Positions 26,349-35,339 of a stretch of 64,000 nt of DNA are shown here, piece after piece. Under the pieces are notes generated by a model, which was given only the letters and a program-made list of their open reading frames with translations, did not search any database and was not told the DNA's origin. The position numbers and the translations under genes were made by a program. This DNA comes from Flavobacterium agri (GTDB lineage: Bacteria > Bacteroidota > Bacteroidia > Flavobacteriales > Flavobacteriaceae): assembly GCF_013401995.1 (NCBI RefSeq), contig NZ_JACBJI010000001.1:494905-558904 (forward strand), written 5' to 3'. Within the stretch, counting starts at the first letter, position 1, and each line of letters begins with the position of its first letter.

Positions 26349-27632
26349 TCAATTCCTCGCAAAAGGCGGCAGCAATTTACTGCTCACTTCTCCAAATCCG
26401 ATCCTCACTTCGGCATTCTTGCAATAGCCGCGCATGATTACGGTGTCGTTGTCGTTTATGAATTTGCGTTCGCTGCCGTCATTCATTTTGATCGGGTTTT
26501 TTCCGCCCCAAGTGAGTTCGAGCATCGACCCGAAACTGTCTTCGGTCGGACCTGATATCGTTCCCGACCCCATCAAATCACCCGAGTTCACGCGGCATCC
26601 GTTCGAAGTATGGTGCGCCAATTGCTGGCTCATGCTCCAATACATGTATTTGAAATTCGATTTGGAAACGATGGTTTCTTCGGCTTTTTCAGGTTTTATG
26701 GAAACCTCGAGGCAAATGTCGAACGCGTGCTTCCCTTTCTGTTGCAGATACGGCAGCGGCATCGGATTTTGTTTCGGGCCTTTGGTACGGAACGGTTCGA
26801 GAGCGTCCATCGTAACGATCCAAGGCGAAATAGACGTCGCGAAATTCTTGGCGAGGAACGGCCCAAGCGGCACGTATTCCCATTTTTGGATGTCGCGCGC
26901 GCTCCAGTCGTTCAAAAGCACCATTCCGAAAATGTGTTCTTCGGCTTCGTGAACCGGGATGTTTTCGCCCATGATGTTCGCATCGGTCGTGATAAAACCG
27001 GTTTCCAATTCGAAATCGACAAGGCGCGAAGGCCCGAAAACAGGCGTAGTTTCACCGTTCGGAAGCGTTTGTCCCATCGGCCTGTGGACCGGAATCCCAG
27101 ACGGCACGATCGTAGAGCTTCTGCCGTGATATCCGACAGGGATGTGAAGCCAGTTCGGCAACAACGCATTTTCGGGATCGCGGAACATTTTTCCGACGTT
27201 GGTCGCGTGTTCACGGCTCGAATAAAAATCGGTATAATCGCCTATGAGCACGGGAAGTTGCATTTCTACGTCCGATACGTTGAAAATCACGACTTCGCGG
27301 TGTTCTTTATTGTCGCGCAACTTCGGATTTTCGGCGTCGAAAATATCGGCGATACGGTTGCGCACCTGACGCCAGGTCTTGTGCCCGTCCGAAATGAAGT
27401 CGTTGAGCGTGTCCTGCATGAACATGTCGTCTGTGAGTTCAATCCCTTCGAAATAATCGAGTTGCTGAAGCGCACCGAGGTCGATGGCGTAATCGCCTAT
27501 TCTCGTGCCGATCGTAACGACGTGTTCTTTGGTTAGGAAAACCCCGAAAGGGATGTTCTGTATCGGAAAATCGCTTTCGGAAGGAACGTCCAACCAAGAT
27601 TTACGATGCGGGTCATTAGCGGTTATGGCCAT
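26349..27632 (-). CDS. fahA: Fumarylacetoacetase
   Basis: 427 residues, the full-length FAH type. It hydrolyses 4-fumarylacetoacetate to fumarate and acetoacetate, the last step of tyrosine and homogentisate breakdown. The N-terminal domain starts SWLDVPSESDFPIQNIPFGVF, and the catalytic domain contains the conserved DYTDFYSSREHATNVG, NWLHIPVGYHGRSS and LNDWSARDIQKWEYVPLGPF. Gene order is unusual only in that no homogentisate dioxygenase is beside it. It diverges from glyA, with a shared promoter region. Confidence 0.95.
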   Translation of the reverse strand: MAITANDPHRKSWLDVPSESDFPIQNIPFGVFLTKEHVVTIGTRIGDYAIDLGALQQLDYFEGIELTDDMFMQDTLNDFISDGHKTWRQVRNRIADIFDAENPKLRDNKEHREVVIFNVSDVEMQLPVLIGDYTDFYSSREHATNVGKMFRDPENALLPNWLHIPVGYHGRSSTIVPSGIPVHRPMGQTLPNGETTPVFGPSRLVDFELETGFITTDANIMGENIPVHEAEEHIFGMVLLNDWSARDIQKWEYVPLGPFLAKNFATSISPWIVTMDALEPFRTKGPKQNPMPLPYLQQKGKHAFDICLEVSIKPEKAEETIVSKSNFKYMYWSMSQQLAHHTSNGCRVNSGDLMGSGTISGPTEDSFGSMLELTWGGKNPIKMNDGSERKFINDNDTVIMRGYCKNAEVRIGFGEVSSKLLPPFARN

Positions 27633-27654
27633 GTTTTATTGTTGAGTTTGGTTG

Positions 27655-27739
27655 CAAAACTAGTGCAAAAAGGTTGTTAAAATTGGGCAATCAAATTTAG
27701 AATTAACATTCATTTTACCAAACGTAATTCGTATTTTTG
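27655..27739. promoter_or_regulatory. Divergent promoter region between fahA and glyA
   Basis: TAGTTTTG on the minus strand (27655-27662) and TATTTTTG on the plus strand (27732-27739) both fit TAnnTTTG and face fahA and glyA respectively. The -33 elements are not at ideal spacing, so only the -7 positions are proposed. Confidence 0.4.
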
Positions 27740-27765
27740 CGCTCACTTTAACGAAACTTTATAAC

Positions 27766-29040
27766 ATGCGCAACGACCAGGAAATTTTCGATTTGATACT
27801 TGACGAACAAGACAGGCAAATTCACGGATTGGAGCTTATCGCTTCCGAGAATTTCGTGAGTGACCAAGTAATGGAAGCCGCCGGATCTTGTCTTACGAAT
27901 AAATACGCCGAAGGTTATCCGGGTAAGCGTTATTACGGCGGATGCGAAGTGGTCGACATCATCGAGCAGATCGCGATCGACCGTGCAAAAGCGCTTTTCG
28001 GTGCAACTTATGCCAATGTGCAGCCACACTCGGGTTCTCAGGCCAATACGGCTGTTTTCGCGGCTTGTTTGAAACCGGGAGATAAAATACTAGGATTCGA
28101 TCTTTCGCATGGCGGACACCTTACGCATGGTTCGCCCGTGAATTTTTCGGGTAAACTTTATCACACGTCGTTTTACGGTGTAGAAAAAGAAACCGGACGT
28201 TTCGATTACGACAAAATACAGCAAATAGCCACAAAAGAACAGCCGAAACTCATCATCGCGGGCGCATCTGCGTATTCACGCGATATGGATTTCAAGCGTT
28301 TCCGCGAAATCGCAGACAGTGTCGGAGCTTTGCTTTTGGCCGATATTTCGCATCCGGCGGGGCTTATCGCAAAAGGTTTGATGAACGACCCGATCCCACA
28401 TTGCCATATCGTGACGACGACCACGCACAAAACGTTGCGCGGACCTCGAGGCGGGATGATCCTGATGGGCAAGGATTTTGAAAACCCGTGGGGATTGACA
28501 GGTCCGAAAGGTGAAATCAGGATGATGTCGACATTGCTCGATTTGTCTGTTTTCCCGGGTAACCAAGGCGGTCCTTTGATGCACATCATCGCCGCTAAAG
28601 CGGTTGCTTTCGGAGAAGCGTTGACCGACGAATTCTTCCATTACGCGATGCAGGTCCAGAAAAACGCGAAAGCGATGGCCGAGGCTTTCGTGAAACGCGG
28701 ATACGACATCATATCAGGCGGAACCGACAACCATATGATGCTGATTGACCTCCGCAACAAAGGCATCACCGGAAAAGAAGCCGAAAATGCGCTTGTAAAA
28801 GCCGAAATCACCGTAAACAAGAACATGGTGCCTTTCGACGACAAATCGCCGTTCGTGACTTCGGGCATCCGCATCGGGACACCTGCGATCACGACAAGAG
28901 GTTTGGGCGAGGCCGATATGGAAACCGTCGTAGAGCTTATCGACCGTGTGCTTTCGAACATCGGAAATGAAGAGATCATCGCCGAAGTAGGAGAGGAAGT
29001 AAACGCTTTGATGAGCGAGCGCGCGATTTTTGTTTTTTAA
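27766..29040 (+). CDS. glyA: Serine hydroxymethyltransferase
   Basis: 424 residues, the usual size. It interconverts serine and glycine with tetrahydrofolate and supplies one-carbon units. Visible blocks are the N-terminal [36 protein letters not shown], the substrate region [14 protein letters not shown] and the pyridoxal phosphate lysine in [14 protein letters not shown] signature HxD ([13 protein letters not shown]) is also present. It is followed by a palindromic element and then miaE. Confidence 0.97.
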   Translation: MRNDQEIFDLILDEQDRQIHGLELIASENFVSDQVMEAAGSCLTNKYAEGYPGKRYYGGCEVVDIIEQIAIDRAKALFGATYANVQPHSGSQANTAVFAACLKPGDKILGFDLSHGGHLTHGSPVNFSGKLYHTSFYGVEKETGRFDYDKIQQIATKEQPKLIIAGASAYSRDMDFKRFREIADSVGALLLADISHPAGLIAKGLMNDPIPHCHIVTTTTHKTLRGPRGGMILMGKDFENPWGLTGPKGEIRMMSTLLDLSVFPGNQGGPLMHIIAAKAVAFGEALTDEFFHYAMQVQKNAKAMAEAFVKRGYDIISGGTDNHMMLIDLRNKGITGKEAENALVKAEITVNKNMVPFDDKSPFVTSGIRIGTPAITTRGLGEADMETVVELIDRVLSNIGNEEIIAEVGEEVNALMSERAIFVF

Positions 29041-29046
29041 CTTTTA

Positions 29047-29102
29047 GCCACGAATGACACGAATTTCAATAGTCAATTTGTGAAATTCGTGCCATTCGTG
29101 GC
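29047..29102. repeat. Palindromic intergenic element (copy 2)
   Basis: Two 22-bp arms (29047-29068 and 29081-29102) are complementary except for one base, with a 12-nt loop. The arms start GCCACGAATGACACG and end CCATTCGTGGC. It lies in the gap between glyA and miaE and would form a strong hairpin. Confidence 0.9.
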
Positions 29103-29115
29103 CTAATATTCCACT

Positions 29116-29709
29116 ATGTCCATCCTCCGTCTTCAACTTCCGACCGATCCGCGCTGGGTCGAACTCGTCGAATCGAACATAGAAGAGATTTTGACCGATC
29201 ACGCGTGGTGCGAACAAAAAGCCGCGACGAATGCGATCACGATCATCACTATCAATTCCGATTACGAAGATTTGGTGACCGATATGCTCAAGATCGCACA
29301 GGAAGAAATCGCGCATTTCGAAATGGTGCACGACATCATTAAAAAGCGCGGCTACAAATTAGGTCGTGAGCGCAAGGACGATTATGTGGGCGAACTCGCC
29401 AAATACATGAAAGCCAACACCAACGGCAGCCGCGAAAACGGATTCGTGGAACGTATGATGTTCTCGGCCATGATCGAAGCCCGCAGTTGCGAACGTTTCA
29501 AAGTGCTTTCCGAAAACATAAAAGACGAAGAACTTTCAAGATTCTATCGTGACCTTATGGAAAGCGAAGCCGGACATTACACGACTTTCATCACTTACGC
29601 ACGCAAATACGGTGGCGATATAGACGTTGAAAAGCGCTGGAAGGAATGGCTCGCGCACGAAGCGACGATCATTGCGAGATACGGTAAAAAAGAAACGATC
29701 CACGGATAA
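29116..29709 (+). CDS. miaE: tRNA-(ms[2]io[6]A)-hydroxylase
   Basis: 197 residues. A ferritin-like four-helix protein that hydroxylates the isopentenyl group of ms2i6A37 in tRNA using a di-iron centre. The metal-binding residues are visible in AQEEIAHFEMV (about 57-67), MIEARSCERF (about 115-124) and ESEAGHYTTF (about 148-157). The N-terminus SILRLQLPTDPRWVELVESN matches the family. It is followed after 6 nt by the dehydrogenase gene, so the two are probably transcribed together. Confidence 0.93.
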   Translation: MSILRLQLPTDPRWVELVESNIEEILTDHAWCEQKAATNAITIITINSDYEDLVTDMLKIAQEEIAHFEMVHDIIKKRGYKLGRERKDDYVGELAKYMKANTNGSRENGFVERMMFSAMIEARSCERFKVLSENIKDEELSRFYRDLMESEAGHYTTFITYARKYGGDIDVEKRWKEWLAHEATIIARYGKKETIHG

Positions 29710-29715
29710 ACCGAT

Positions 29716-30684
29716 ATGGCTATGAACGTTTTCATTCTCGATGACTACCAACAAGCCGTAACTCGTCTCGATTGTTTTAAGCTTCTCGACGGTTTCGACG
29801 TCACTGTTCTTACCGAAACCGAAAAAGATCCCGAAAAACTTTCTCAAAAGATTCAGCAAGCCGAGGTTTTGGTGCTTATCCGCGAGCGCACCGAAATCAC
29901 CGAAGCGTTGTTGTCGCGTCTGTCGAATCTCAAACTCATCAGCCAGACCGGAAAAATTTCGAATCATCTCGATCTAAATGCCTGTACGAAACACAAAGTA
30001 GCCGTAGCCGAAGGGATCGGCTCACCAATTGCGCCTGCAGAGCTCACGTGGATTTTGATCATGAACGCGCTCAGGAAAATCCCTCAAGCTATCGAAGCCA
30101 TGAAAAAAGGCGAGTGGCAAACCAATATAGGAACGATGGTATATGGTAAAAAGATCGGGATTTGGGGTTACGGAAAAATCGGCAAAAGGATTGCCGGTTA
30201 TGCCAAGGCTTTCGGTGCTGAAGTCGTGATTTGGGGAAGCGAATCCTCACGCCGGAATGCGATTGCGGACGGTTTTGCAGCCGCACAATCCAAACAGGAA
30301 TTCTTTTCAGGTTGCGATGTCGTAAGCCTTCATTTGAGGTTGAACCCTGAAACTTCCGGGATAGTCAAATCTTCCGATCTCGAGTTGATGAAGACAACCG
30401 CAGCTCTGATCAATACTGCGCGTGCCGAACTTATCGAACCCGGTGCGCTTTTACACGGTTTAAAGAACGGACGTCCCGGTTTTGCAGGAATCGATGTGTA
30501 TGAAAGCGAACCGCTTTACGATATCGAAAACCCGCTTTTGAAGATGCCAAACGTCGTATGTACGCCTCATTTGGGATATGTCGAGCAAAACGGGTATGAA
30601 CTGTATTTTTCGAAAGCGTTCGAAAATGTGGTGGCGTTTGCCGATGGAAACCCTGTGAATATTGCAAATCCCGAGGTTATTTGA
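29716..30684 (+). CDS. D-2-hydroxyacid dehydrogenase family protein (NAD-dependent)
   Basis: 322 residues. The Rossmann motif GIWGYGKIGKRIAGYAKAFG (about 149-168) and the catalytic residues typical of the class, Arg (NTARAELIEPGAL), Glu (IDVYESEPL) and His (CTPHLGYVE), are all present. The family oxidises or reduces 2-hydroxy acids such as glycerate, lactate or phosphoglycerate. There is no ACT domain as in many SerA proteins. A second ATG lies two codons in. Genome context (glyA and miaE upstream, GNAT downstream) does not fix the substrate. Confidence 0.85.
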   Translation: MAMNVFILDDYQQAVTRLDCFKLLDGFDVTVLTETEKDPEKLSQKIQQAEVLVLIRERTEITEALLSRLSNLKLISQTGKISNHLDLNACTKHKVAVAEGIGSPIAPAELTWILIMNALRKIPQAIEAMKKGEWQTNIGTMVYGKKIGIWGYGKIGKRIAGYAKAFGAEVVIWGSESSRRNAIADGFAAAQSKQEFFSGCDVVSLHLRLNPETSGIVKSSDLELMKTTAALINTARAELIEPGALLHGLKNGRPGFAGIDVYESEPLYDIENPLLKMPNVVCTPHLGYVEQNGYELYFSKAFENVVAFADGNPVNIANPEVI

Positions 30685-30739
30685 CGAAATCCAAATTCCA
30701 TCCCGAACAAATTCCAATCTTTTTAATGACAAGTCAACA

Positions 30740-31231
30740 ATGACCATAAAACCTGCTTTTTCCGACGAATTCAATATCATCCAATCGATTGCAGCACGCA
30801 CTTGGCCGATTACGTATGGCGAAATCCTATCGCCCGAACAGTTGGCGTATATGCTCGAAATGATGTATTCCGTAGAGGCGCTCGACCGAAACGACAAAGA
30901 TGGCGTGCGTTTCATTTTGGCCGAAGAAAAAGGCGAATATTACGGTTTCGGAGGTTTTGAACATCATTATAAAGGCGAAAACCGTACGCATATCCACAAA
31001 ATTTACGTGTTGCCCGAGGCTCAAGGCAAGAATGTGGGCAAGCTGTTGATGCATGAGATGGAACGGCAGGCGATTGAATCCGGTTCCAGAAGCGTCACTT
31101 TAAACGTGAACCGACACAACAAAGCGCAGCATTTCTACTCGAAATTGGGTTATGAGATTGCGGAAACAGTCGATATTTCGATCGGGAACGGTTATCTCAT
31201 GGAAGATTACGTGATGCGCAAACGGTTGTAA
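30740..31231 (+). CDS. GNAT family N-acetyltransferase
   Basis: 163 residues from the ATG at 30740; the longer frame runs into the preceding gene. The acetyl-CoA binding block IHKIYVLPEAQGKNVGKLLM (about 88-107) is a clear Q/R-x-x-G-x-G/A-type signature, and the C-terminus RHNKAQHFYSKLGYEI is the usual GNAT fold end. The acceptor is unknown. It is followed tail-to-tail by a small lysine-rich secreted protein gene. Confidence 0.85.
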   Translation: MTIKPAFSDEFNIIQSIAARTWPITYGEILSPEQLAYMLEMMYSVEALDRNDKDGVRFILAEEKGEYYGFGGFEHHYKGENRTHIHKIYVLPEAQGKNVGKLLMHEMERQAIESGSRSVTLNVNRHNKAQHFYSKLGYEIAETVDISIGNGYLMEDYVMRKRL

Positions 31232-31507
31232 TCAAGGCTTCGGATTCTCGTCTGCAGGAAGTTCTTTAGACGGAATCGTAGCTGCCGGGTTTGGCTTTTT
31301 ATCGAGTGCGGGCTGGTCTTGTTTGGGAATCGTCATGCCCGAACCTTTTTCGTTTGGATCGACTTTGCCGGCTTTGGTCATTTTCGTTTTCTTTTTCGAT
31401 TTGATCGTTTTCTCTTTTTTTACCTCCGATTTTTTATTGACGGGTTTGGTCTGGGCCGACACACCGAAAGCAAAGAAAAATGCGATTATGAAAAGAATCC
31501 GTTTCAT
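31232..31507 (-). CDS. Small secreted lysine-rich protein
   Basis: 91 residues. The N-terminal signal peptide (MKRILFIIAFFFAFGVSAQ) is followed by a basic, low-complexity segment (KKSEVKKEKTIKSKKKTK) and a Pro-rich tail ending in NPKP. No domain is recognisable. Such short basic exported proteins are common in flavobacteria and are of unknown role. The stop is adjacent to the GNAT stop at 31231 with no intergenic space. Confidence 0.6.
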   Translation of the reverse strand: MKRILFIIAFFFAFGVSAQTKPVNKKSEVKKEKTIKSKKKTKMTKAGKVDPNEKGSGMTIPKQDQPALDKKPNPAATIPSKELPADENPKP

Positions 31508-31687
31508 GAATTGAAGGTAGCGGTTTTGTAGGAAACGCGATGGCTTTTTCGGATTAATTTAACGTGAGTGCTTATTTTCAGCGACTTCGGTGGATATCCT
31601 GCAACTCTTAAAGCGAAAAATGTAAGTGTCGCCAACCCAAAATATCGTCAATTTGTAAGAAACAGGCAGAGCCGAATTTCATTTGCT

Positions 31688-32110
31688 ATGATGACAAATT
31701 CCTCAACCTTAACGGTAAAATTCAATGCGTTGATCGAGACGCCTCCGGCCAATAATCGTGAGCATTTCCGCGAGTGCGTGATCACGACGCTGCTGTCTGT
31801 GCTCAAGACCCAGAATGTAAGTGTAGAATACATCGGCTACAAACCTGATCCTGTGGGCGTACATCACATCAATTCAACGAAAATTGAGTATGAGGACGTG
31901 GTTTTTGCGAGTTTGGCGGTGAACAATAAATCGTTGCTTATATCAGAGTCAGACAACCGCAAAGACGAAATTCTAAAAGCATTTGTGGAAACGTTCGAAA
32001 ACAAGACGCATCGTCACTTGGAAATCGAATCGGTTAAAGAAGATTTCAAAAGCCATGACATAGAGATTGAGATGAGCAGCGATTGGAAGCTGTATTTGAA
32101 GCAGGGTTGA
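31688..32110 (+). CDS. Hypothetical protein
   Basis: 140 residues from the ATG at 31688 (MMTNSSTLTVKFNALIETPP); a second ATG is the next codon, and the frame is open 40 codons upstream but without a convincing start. The protein is predicted soluble, mixed alpha/beta, without signal peptide. I do not recognise a family. It is located on its own between convergent small genes and the tRNA region. Confidence 0.5.
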   Translation: MMTNSSTLTVKFNALIETPPANNREHFRECVITTLLSVLKTQNVSVEYIGYKPDPVGVHHINSTKIEYEDVVFASLAVNNKSLLISESDNRKDEILKAFVETFENKTHRHLEIESVKEDFKSHDIEIEMSSDWKLYLKQG

Positions 32111-32417
32111 TAGTGAGTAGTGAGGACTTGTTTAATCTGCGGCGGGAGTTGTGGATTTTTTTTTTGGATGTTGATTAAGCGTAAGAAAGAATTTTTAGAT
32201 AGATGCTTCGAGATGGAGTAGGAGATTTTGGATATTTTATCGATAGGATTGCTTCGCGATCCTGATTGAGCTCCGTTTTGAGAAAGGAAAATCCTTGCGG
32301 CTTTTGCAAAGCCGCGATTTTTTGTTTTGAAAAAAATACCTTGAAAGCTGAAAAAGCTTTCGGCATTTTTTCCAAAACAAAAAATCCGCTCAACTGAGCG
32401 GATTTTCCTTTTATTCG
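32111..32417. other. Gap with stacked hairpins before tRNA-Arg
   Basis: No gene is supported. Three hairpins occur: GCGGCTTT/AAAGCCGC (32297-32315), GAAAGC/GCTTTC (32343-32361) and ATCCGCTCA/TGAGCGGAT (32384-32403). The last is the tRNA terminator. The minus-strand open frames across this gap look like translated structural sequence, not a gene. Confidence 0.6.
32380..32410 (-). terminator. Terminator of tRNA-Arg
   Basis: The 9-bp perfect stem ATCCGCTCA/TGAGCGGAT (32384-32403) is followed on the minus strand by a T-rich tract, directly downstream of the tRNA 3' end. Confidence 0.85.
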
Positions 32418-32491
32418 TGACCTCGATAGGATTCAAACCTATAACCTTCAGAGCCGTAATCTGATGCTCTATTCAGTTGAGCTACGAGGCC
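32418..32491 (-). tRNA. tRNA-Arg (anticodon ACG)
   Basis: 74 nt on the minus strand. The 7-bp acceptor stem GGCCTCG/CGAGGTC (one G-U pair), D-stem GCTC/GAGC, anticodon stem TCAGA/TCTGA with loop TTACGGC (ACG at 34-36) and a T-arm with GGTTTGAATCC can all be read. The discriminator base is A. CCA is not encoded. ACG, read as ICG after deamination, serves CGN arginine codons. Confidence 0.95.
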
Positions 32492-32572
32492 GGCTTGCAT
32501 TGGCGTTGTACGCTGTTTGCGGGTGCAAATATAGGACTGAATTCCGTATTTGCAAGACATTTTTCGCAAAAA

Positions 32573-32722
32573 TTATTTATTTTCTTCTAAGGCTCTGGTT
32601 GTCACATAATAGCGCCAGGCGATAATTGCCTTCTGGAGTTTGCTGGCTTTGGCCAAATCGAGTTTTTGGCGCGTAAGGCTCGGCAGCAGCCATTTGTTGA
32701 GCTTGGCAAGCAATCGGAACAT
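32573..32722 (-). CDS. Small conserved flavobacterial protein, 49 residues
   Basis: The frame is open for 132 codons, but only the last 49 residues (MFRLLAKLNKWLLPSLTRQK...) look coding; the upstream part is the antisense of the pentapeptide gene. The composition, basic with an amphipathic N-terminal helix and a WRYYVTTRAL block, matches a short protein I have seen repeatedly in flavobacterial genomes, sometimes mislabelled SsrA-binding protein. Its function is unknown. It diverges from the pentapeptide gene by only 69 nt. Confidence 0.6.
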   Translation of the reverse strand: MFRLLAKLNKWLLPSLTRQKLDLAKASKLQKAIIAWRYYVTTRALEENK

Positions 32723-32791
32723 GAGAAATGTATTTATGGATTCTGACCATAATTTACGAAAATTACAGACATTTGCGACACAATCGACGTT

Positions 32792-33358
32792 ATGATCCGC
32801 TACACCGCCAATCGCACTTTCAAAGAAGCCTTCAAAGCCGAAGACATCATGTATACCGATTTCGAGAACTGCATTTTCGACGGATGCGATTTTACGGCCT
32901 GTAATTTCACGGGCGTAGTTTTTATTGATTGCGTGTTCCGGGATTGCAATTTCGCTTCGGCCAAAATCCATTACGTCGCTTTAAGAGGTGCGGCGTTTAT
33001 CGCTTGCGATTTTACCGATGTCAATTTCGCTATGGTCGACCCGTTGCTGTTCGACATCAGTTTTACCGATTGCGTACTCGATTACGCCAAATTTTACACG
33101 TTGAAACTGCCACGTACGGTTTTTACGAATTGTAGTATCGTCGCTTCCGATTTTATGGCTTCCGACCTTACCGATGCCATTTTCGACCGTTGTAACCTCC
33201 ATAAAACGGTTTTTATCGACACGATCGCGAACAAAACCGATTTCACGACGAGTTTCAATTTTACGATCGATCCCGAAAAGAACAAGCTTAAAAAGGCGAT
33301 GTTCTCCAAAGATGGACTGATCGGATTACTCGCCAAACACGAAATTATTGTGAAATAG
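32792..33358 (+). CDS. Pentapeptide repeat protein (McbG/Qnr-like)
   Basis: 188 residues. Almost the whole protein is A(D/N)LXX-type repeats with Phe or Leu at the centre (for example FENCIFDGCDFTACNFTGVV, positions about 28-47), which fold as a right-handed quadrilateral beta-helix. The C-terminus (NFTIDPEKNKLKKAMF followed by GLIGLLAKHEI) resembles the dimer interface end of Qnr and McbG proteins, which mimic DNA and protect gyrase. That gyrase role is an inference. The gene has no neighbours that suggest a toxin or microcin system. Confidence 0.8.
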   Translation: MIRYTANRTFKEAFKAEDIMYTDFENCIFDGCDFTACNFTGVVFIDCVFRDCNFASAKIHYVALRGAAFIACDFTDVNFAMVDPLLFDISFTDCVLDYAKFYTLKLPRTVFTNCSIVASDFMASDLTDAIFDRCNLHKTVFIDTIANKTDFTTSFNFTIDPEKNKLKKAMFSKDGLIGLLAKHEIIVK

Positions 33359-33361
33359 TTA

Positions 33362-33423
33362 GCCACGAATGACACAAATTTCACTAATCTGCATCCATTA
33401 GTGTTTTTCGTGTAATTCGTGGC
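33362..33423. repeat. Palindromic intergenic element (copy 3)
   Basis: Arms GCCACGAATGACAC..CACTAAT and ATTAGTG..GTAATTCGTGGC (33362-33388 and 33397-33423) with a few mismatches and an 8-nt loop. The element immediately follows the pentapeptide gene. Confidence 0.85.
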
Positions 33424-33427
33424 CATA

Positions 33428-33452
33428 AAAAAAGCCCCGATGCAAATCGGGA
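33428..33452 (-). terminator. Terminator of the BlaI/BlaR1-type operon
   Basis: On the minus strand the stem CCCGAT/ATCGGG (33436-33451) with a 4-nt loop is followed by seven T residues. Confidence 0.75.
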
Positions 33453-33473
33453 CTCATTTCCAAAAAGTAATTC

Positions 33474-35339
33474 TTATTTCTTCGCTTTGGCGCGTTGTTC
33501 TTTTTTCATATCGGCGCGCATCTTCTCGATTTCGGCTTTGGCTTTTTTGATTTCGGCTCTTGCGGCTTCGATTTCTTTGCGAGCTTCTTCCATTTCTACT
33601 TCAGAATCGTCTTCTTCGTGGGCGCGTCTCATTTCGATTTGTGAACGTCGCATGTCGGCTGCCGAACGTTTCATTGCAATCCTTGAACGTTTCATGTCGG
33701 CTCTGGATCGCTCCATCGCGATTTTGGCTTCTTCCATCGCCTTGTCGGTAAGTTCAGAAATCTCATCGCTGGTCATGTCGAACACTTTTTCGCCGTTCAC
33801 GATAACGGTGCTTCCGTGCGGTCCGTTTTTGATCGTACGGATTTCGATAGGATCCAATTCGTCAAGACCGTTTTCGGTATCGATATCGGCTTCGGCCACG
33901 ACCTTGCCGTTCACGATGACTTTCTGTTTGCCTTTTTTGAATGATTTCACGACAACTTTGTGTTCACCTGAACTATCTTCTTCGAATTCGAAAGGTTCGC
34001 CGACTACGACGACATCGGTATCCACATCTACATCAGGTTCATTGAAAGCGAACGAGAAATTGTGGTTTCGGTCGTCGTTACCGTTTCGGCTGATGCGGAA
34101 ATTTTTGGCCAATCTCACGTGATCCGACGAATTCCCGAATCCGATCGTGTTGTCGTTCTTGAAGAAACGGATCGGTTCGATAGGCTTGTCGCCACTGATC
34201 ATGGTCGTTCCTTTCTTGCCGTTCTGGTCTTTGAACTCGGCCTTGATGCACACGATTTCGCCGGCCGAGTTGCGTTTTACTTTCGAGAATTTGAGTTTGA
34301 TGCCATGGTTTTTCTTCAAATCCTCGGCGTGTTGCTTGAGCTCGGCGTCGCTGGTGTTCTTGTCTACCACGACTTCGACGCCTTCTTGCGCGCCTTTGAT
34401 GAAAAAGACATCGGAGTGTTTTTCCTGTGCGACCACTTTCACCTGGAAATACAGCATAAATGCGGCCAAAGCGGGAACGATGAGTAGGTACTTGCAGGAA
34501 TTCCACTTGCTCGATTGGTTTTTGTTAAGCATAACGATACGTTTTTTGATTAATGATTGAAAAAAATGATTAGTGATTGAAACGCAACTTTCGTGCGTGG
34601 TTATCTTAAGCAGTGTGAACTGATAGGCTTTGATGTCAGGTATTTTTTTGGCAGCCTCGCTGTCGGCGATGAATTCGAGGTTCTGTACGATTGCTTTCTT
34701 GTAAAACCACACGACCGGATTCCACCAAAACGCGATGCAGATGATGCGTGAAATCAACACGTCCAGCGTGTGTCGTTGTATGCTGTGCACTTTTTCGTGC
34801 TCCAGAATATTGATCAGCTCATCATGGCTGAACATGGACGAATTGTACACGATATAACTGAAGTACGAGAAAGGCGCCACGTTTTCGGGTACGTCTACGA
34901 ACTTATAACCCGAACGTCTCTGGACGGTTTTTCCTTTGAGCAATCTGCGCAAAGCGAAGAAATCGCGCATGAACTGGACCGTAAGTGCTAATGCAACCAA
35001 TCCGTAGATGACGATGGCTACCAACATCCAATCGACTTCGAACGAAGGCTCGGGCGTCGCGGCCATCGCAAATCCCGCAGCGTCCATTTCAGAAAGTCCT
35101 GAATCCGATACTTGTGCAAGCTCCAAAGGAACCACTGGCGTAATCGGGGCTGCGGCTTCTACCCAAACCACTCTCTTAAAAGTAACCAAAGGCAGTAATA
35201 ACGAAGTAACTAACCCAAGCAACAAATACCAACGGTTACTTTTAAAAAAGGTCTCGCGTTTAAGAAGCAGGTGATACGCGCCCAGGAACAGCGCCATCAA
35301 TGCCGCCGATTTTACCAGATACAAGGCCAGGGTTTCCAT
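33474..35339 (-). CDS. BlaR1-like M56 family membrane metallopeptidase
   Basis: 621 residues. Membrane segments near 5-25, 35-52, 105-122 and 285-305 surround the M56 zinc site HEKVH (181-185) with Glu222 downstream. In BlaR1 and MecR1 this protease inactivates the partner repressor after sensing. Here there is no penicillin-binding sensor domain. The C-terminal half is instead a beta-rich region (about 310-520) ending in long charged heptad-like helices rich in Met, Arg, Ser, Glu and Lys (about 525-621), so the signal is unlikely to be a beta-lactam. It overlaps the repressor gene by 1 nt. Confidence 0.88.
   Translation of the reverse strand: METLALYLVKSAALMALFLGAYHLLLKRETFFKSNRWYLLLGLVTSLLLPLVTFKRVVWVEAAAPITPVVPLELAQVSDSGLSEMDAAGFAMAATPEPSFEVDWMLVAIVIYGLVALALTVQFMRDFFALRRLLKGKTVQRRSGYKFVDVPENVAPFSYFSYIVYNSSMFSHDELINILEHEKVHSIQRHTLDVLISRIICIAFWWNPVVWFYKKAIVQNLEFIADSEAAKKIPDIKAYQFTLLKITTHESCVSITNHFFQSLIKKRIVMLNKNQSSKWNSCKYLLIVPALAAFMLYFQVKVVAQEKHSDVFFIKGAQEGVEVVVDKNTSDAELKQHAEDLKKNHGIKLKFSKVKRNSAGEIVCIKAEFKDQNGKKGTTMISGDKPIEPIRFFKNDNTIGFGNSSDHVRLAKNFRISRNGNDDRNHNFSFAFNEPDVDVDTDVVVVGEPFEFEEDSSGEHKVVVKSFKKGKQKVIVNGKVVAEADIDTENGLDELDPIEIRTIKNGPHGSTVIVNGEKVFDMTSDEISELTDKAMEEAKIAMERSRADMKRSRIAMKRSAADMRRSQIEMRRAHEEDDSEVEMEEARKEIEAARAEIKKAKAEIEKMRADMKKEQRAKAKK

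Noticed and set aside
32175..32393. 72-residue minus-strand frame between tRNA-Arg and the upstream gene
   Set aside because: It reads through hairpins and the terminator. The sequence type (IAALQKPQGFSF) appears again and again as a translated spacer in flavobacterial genomes, so it is not treated as a gene.
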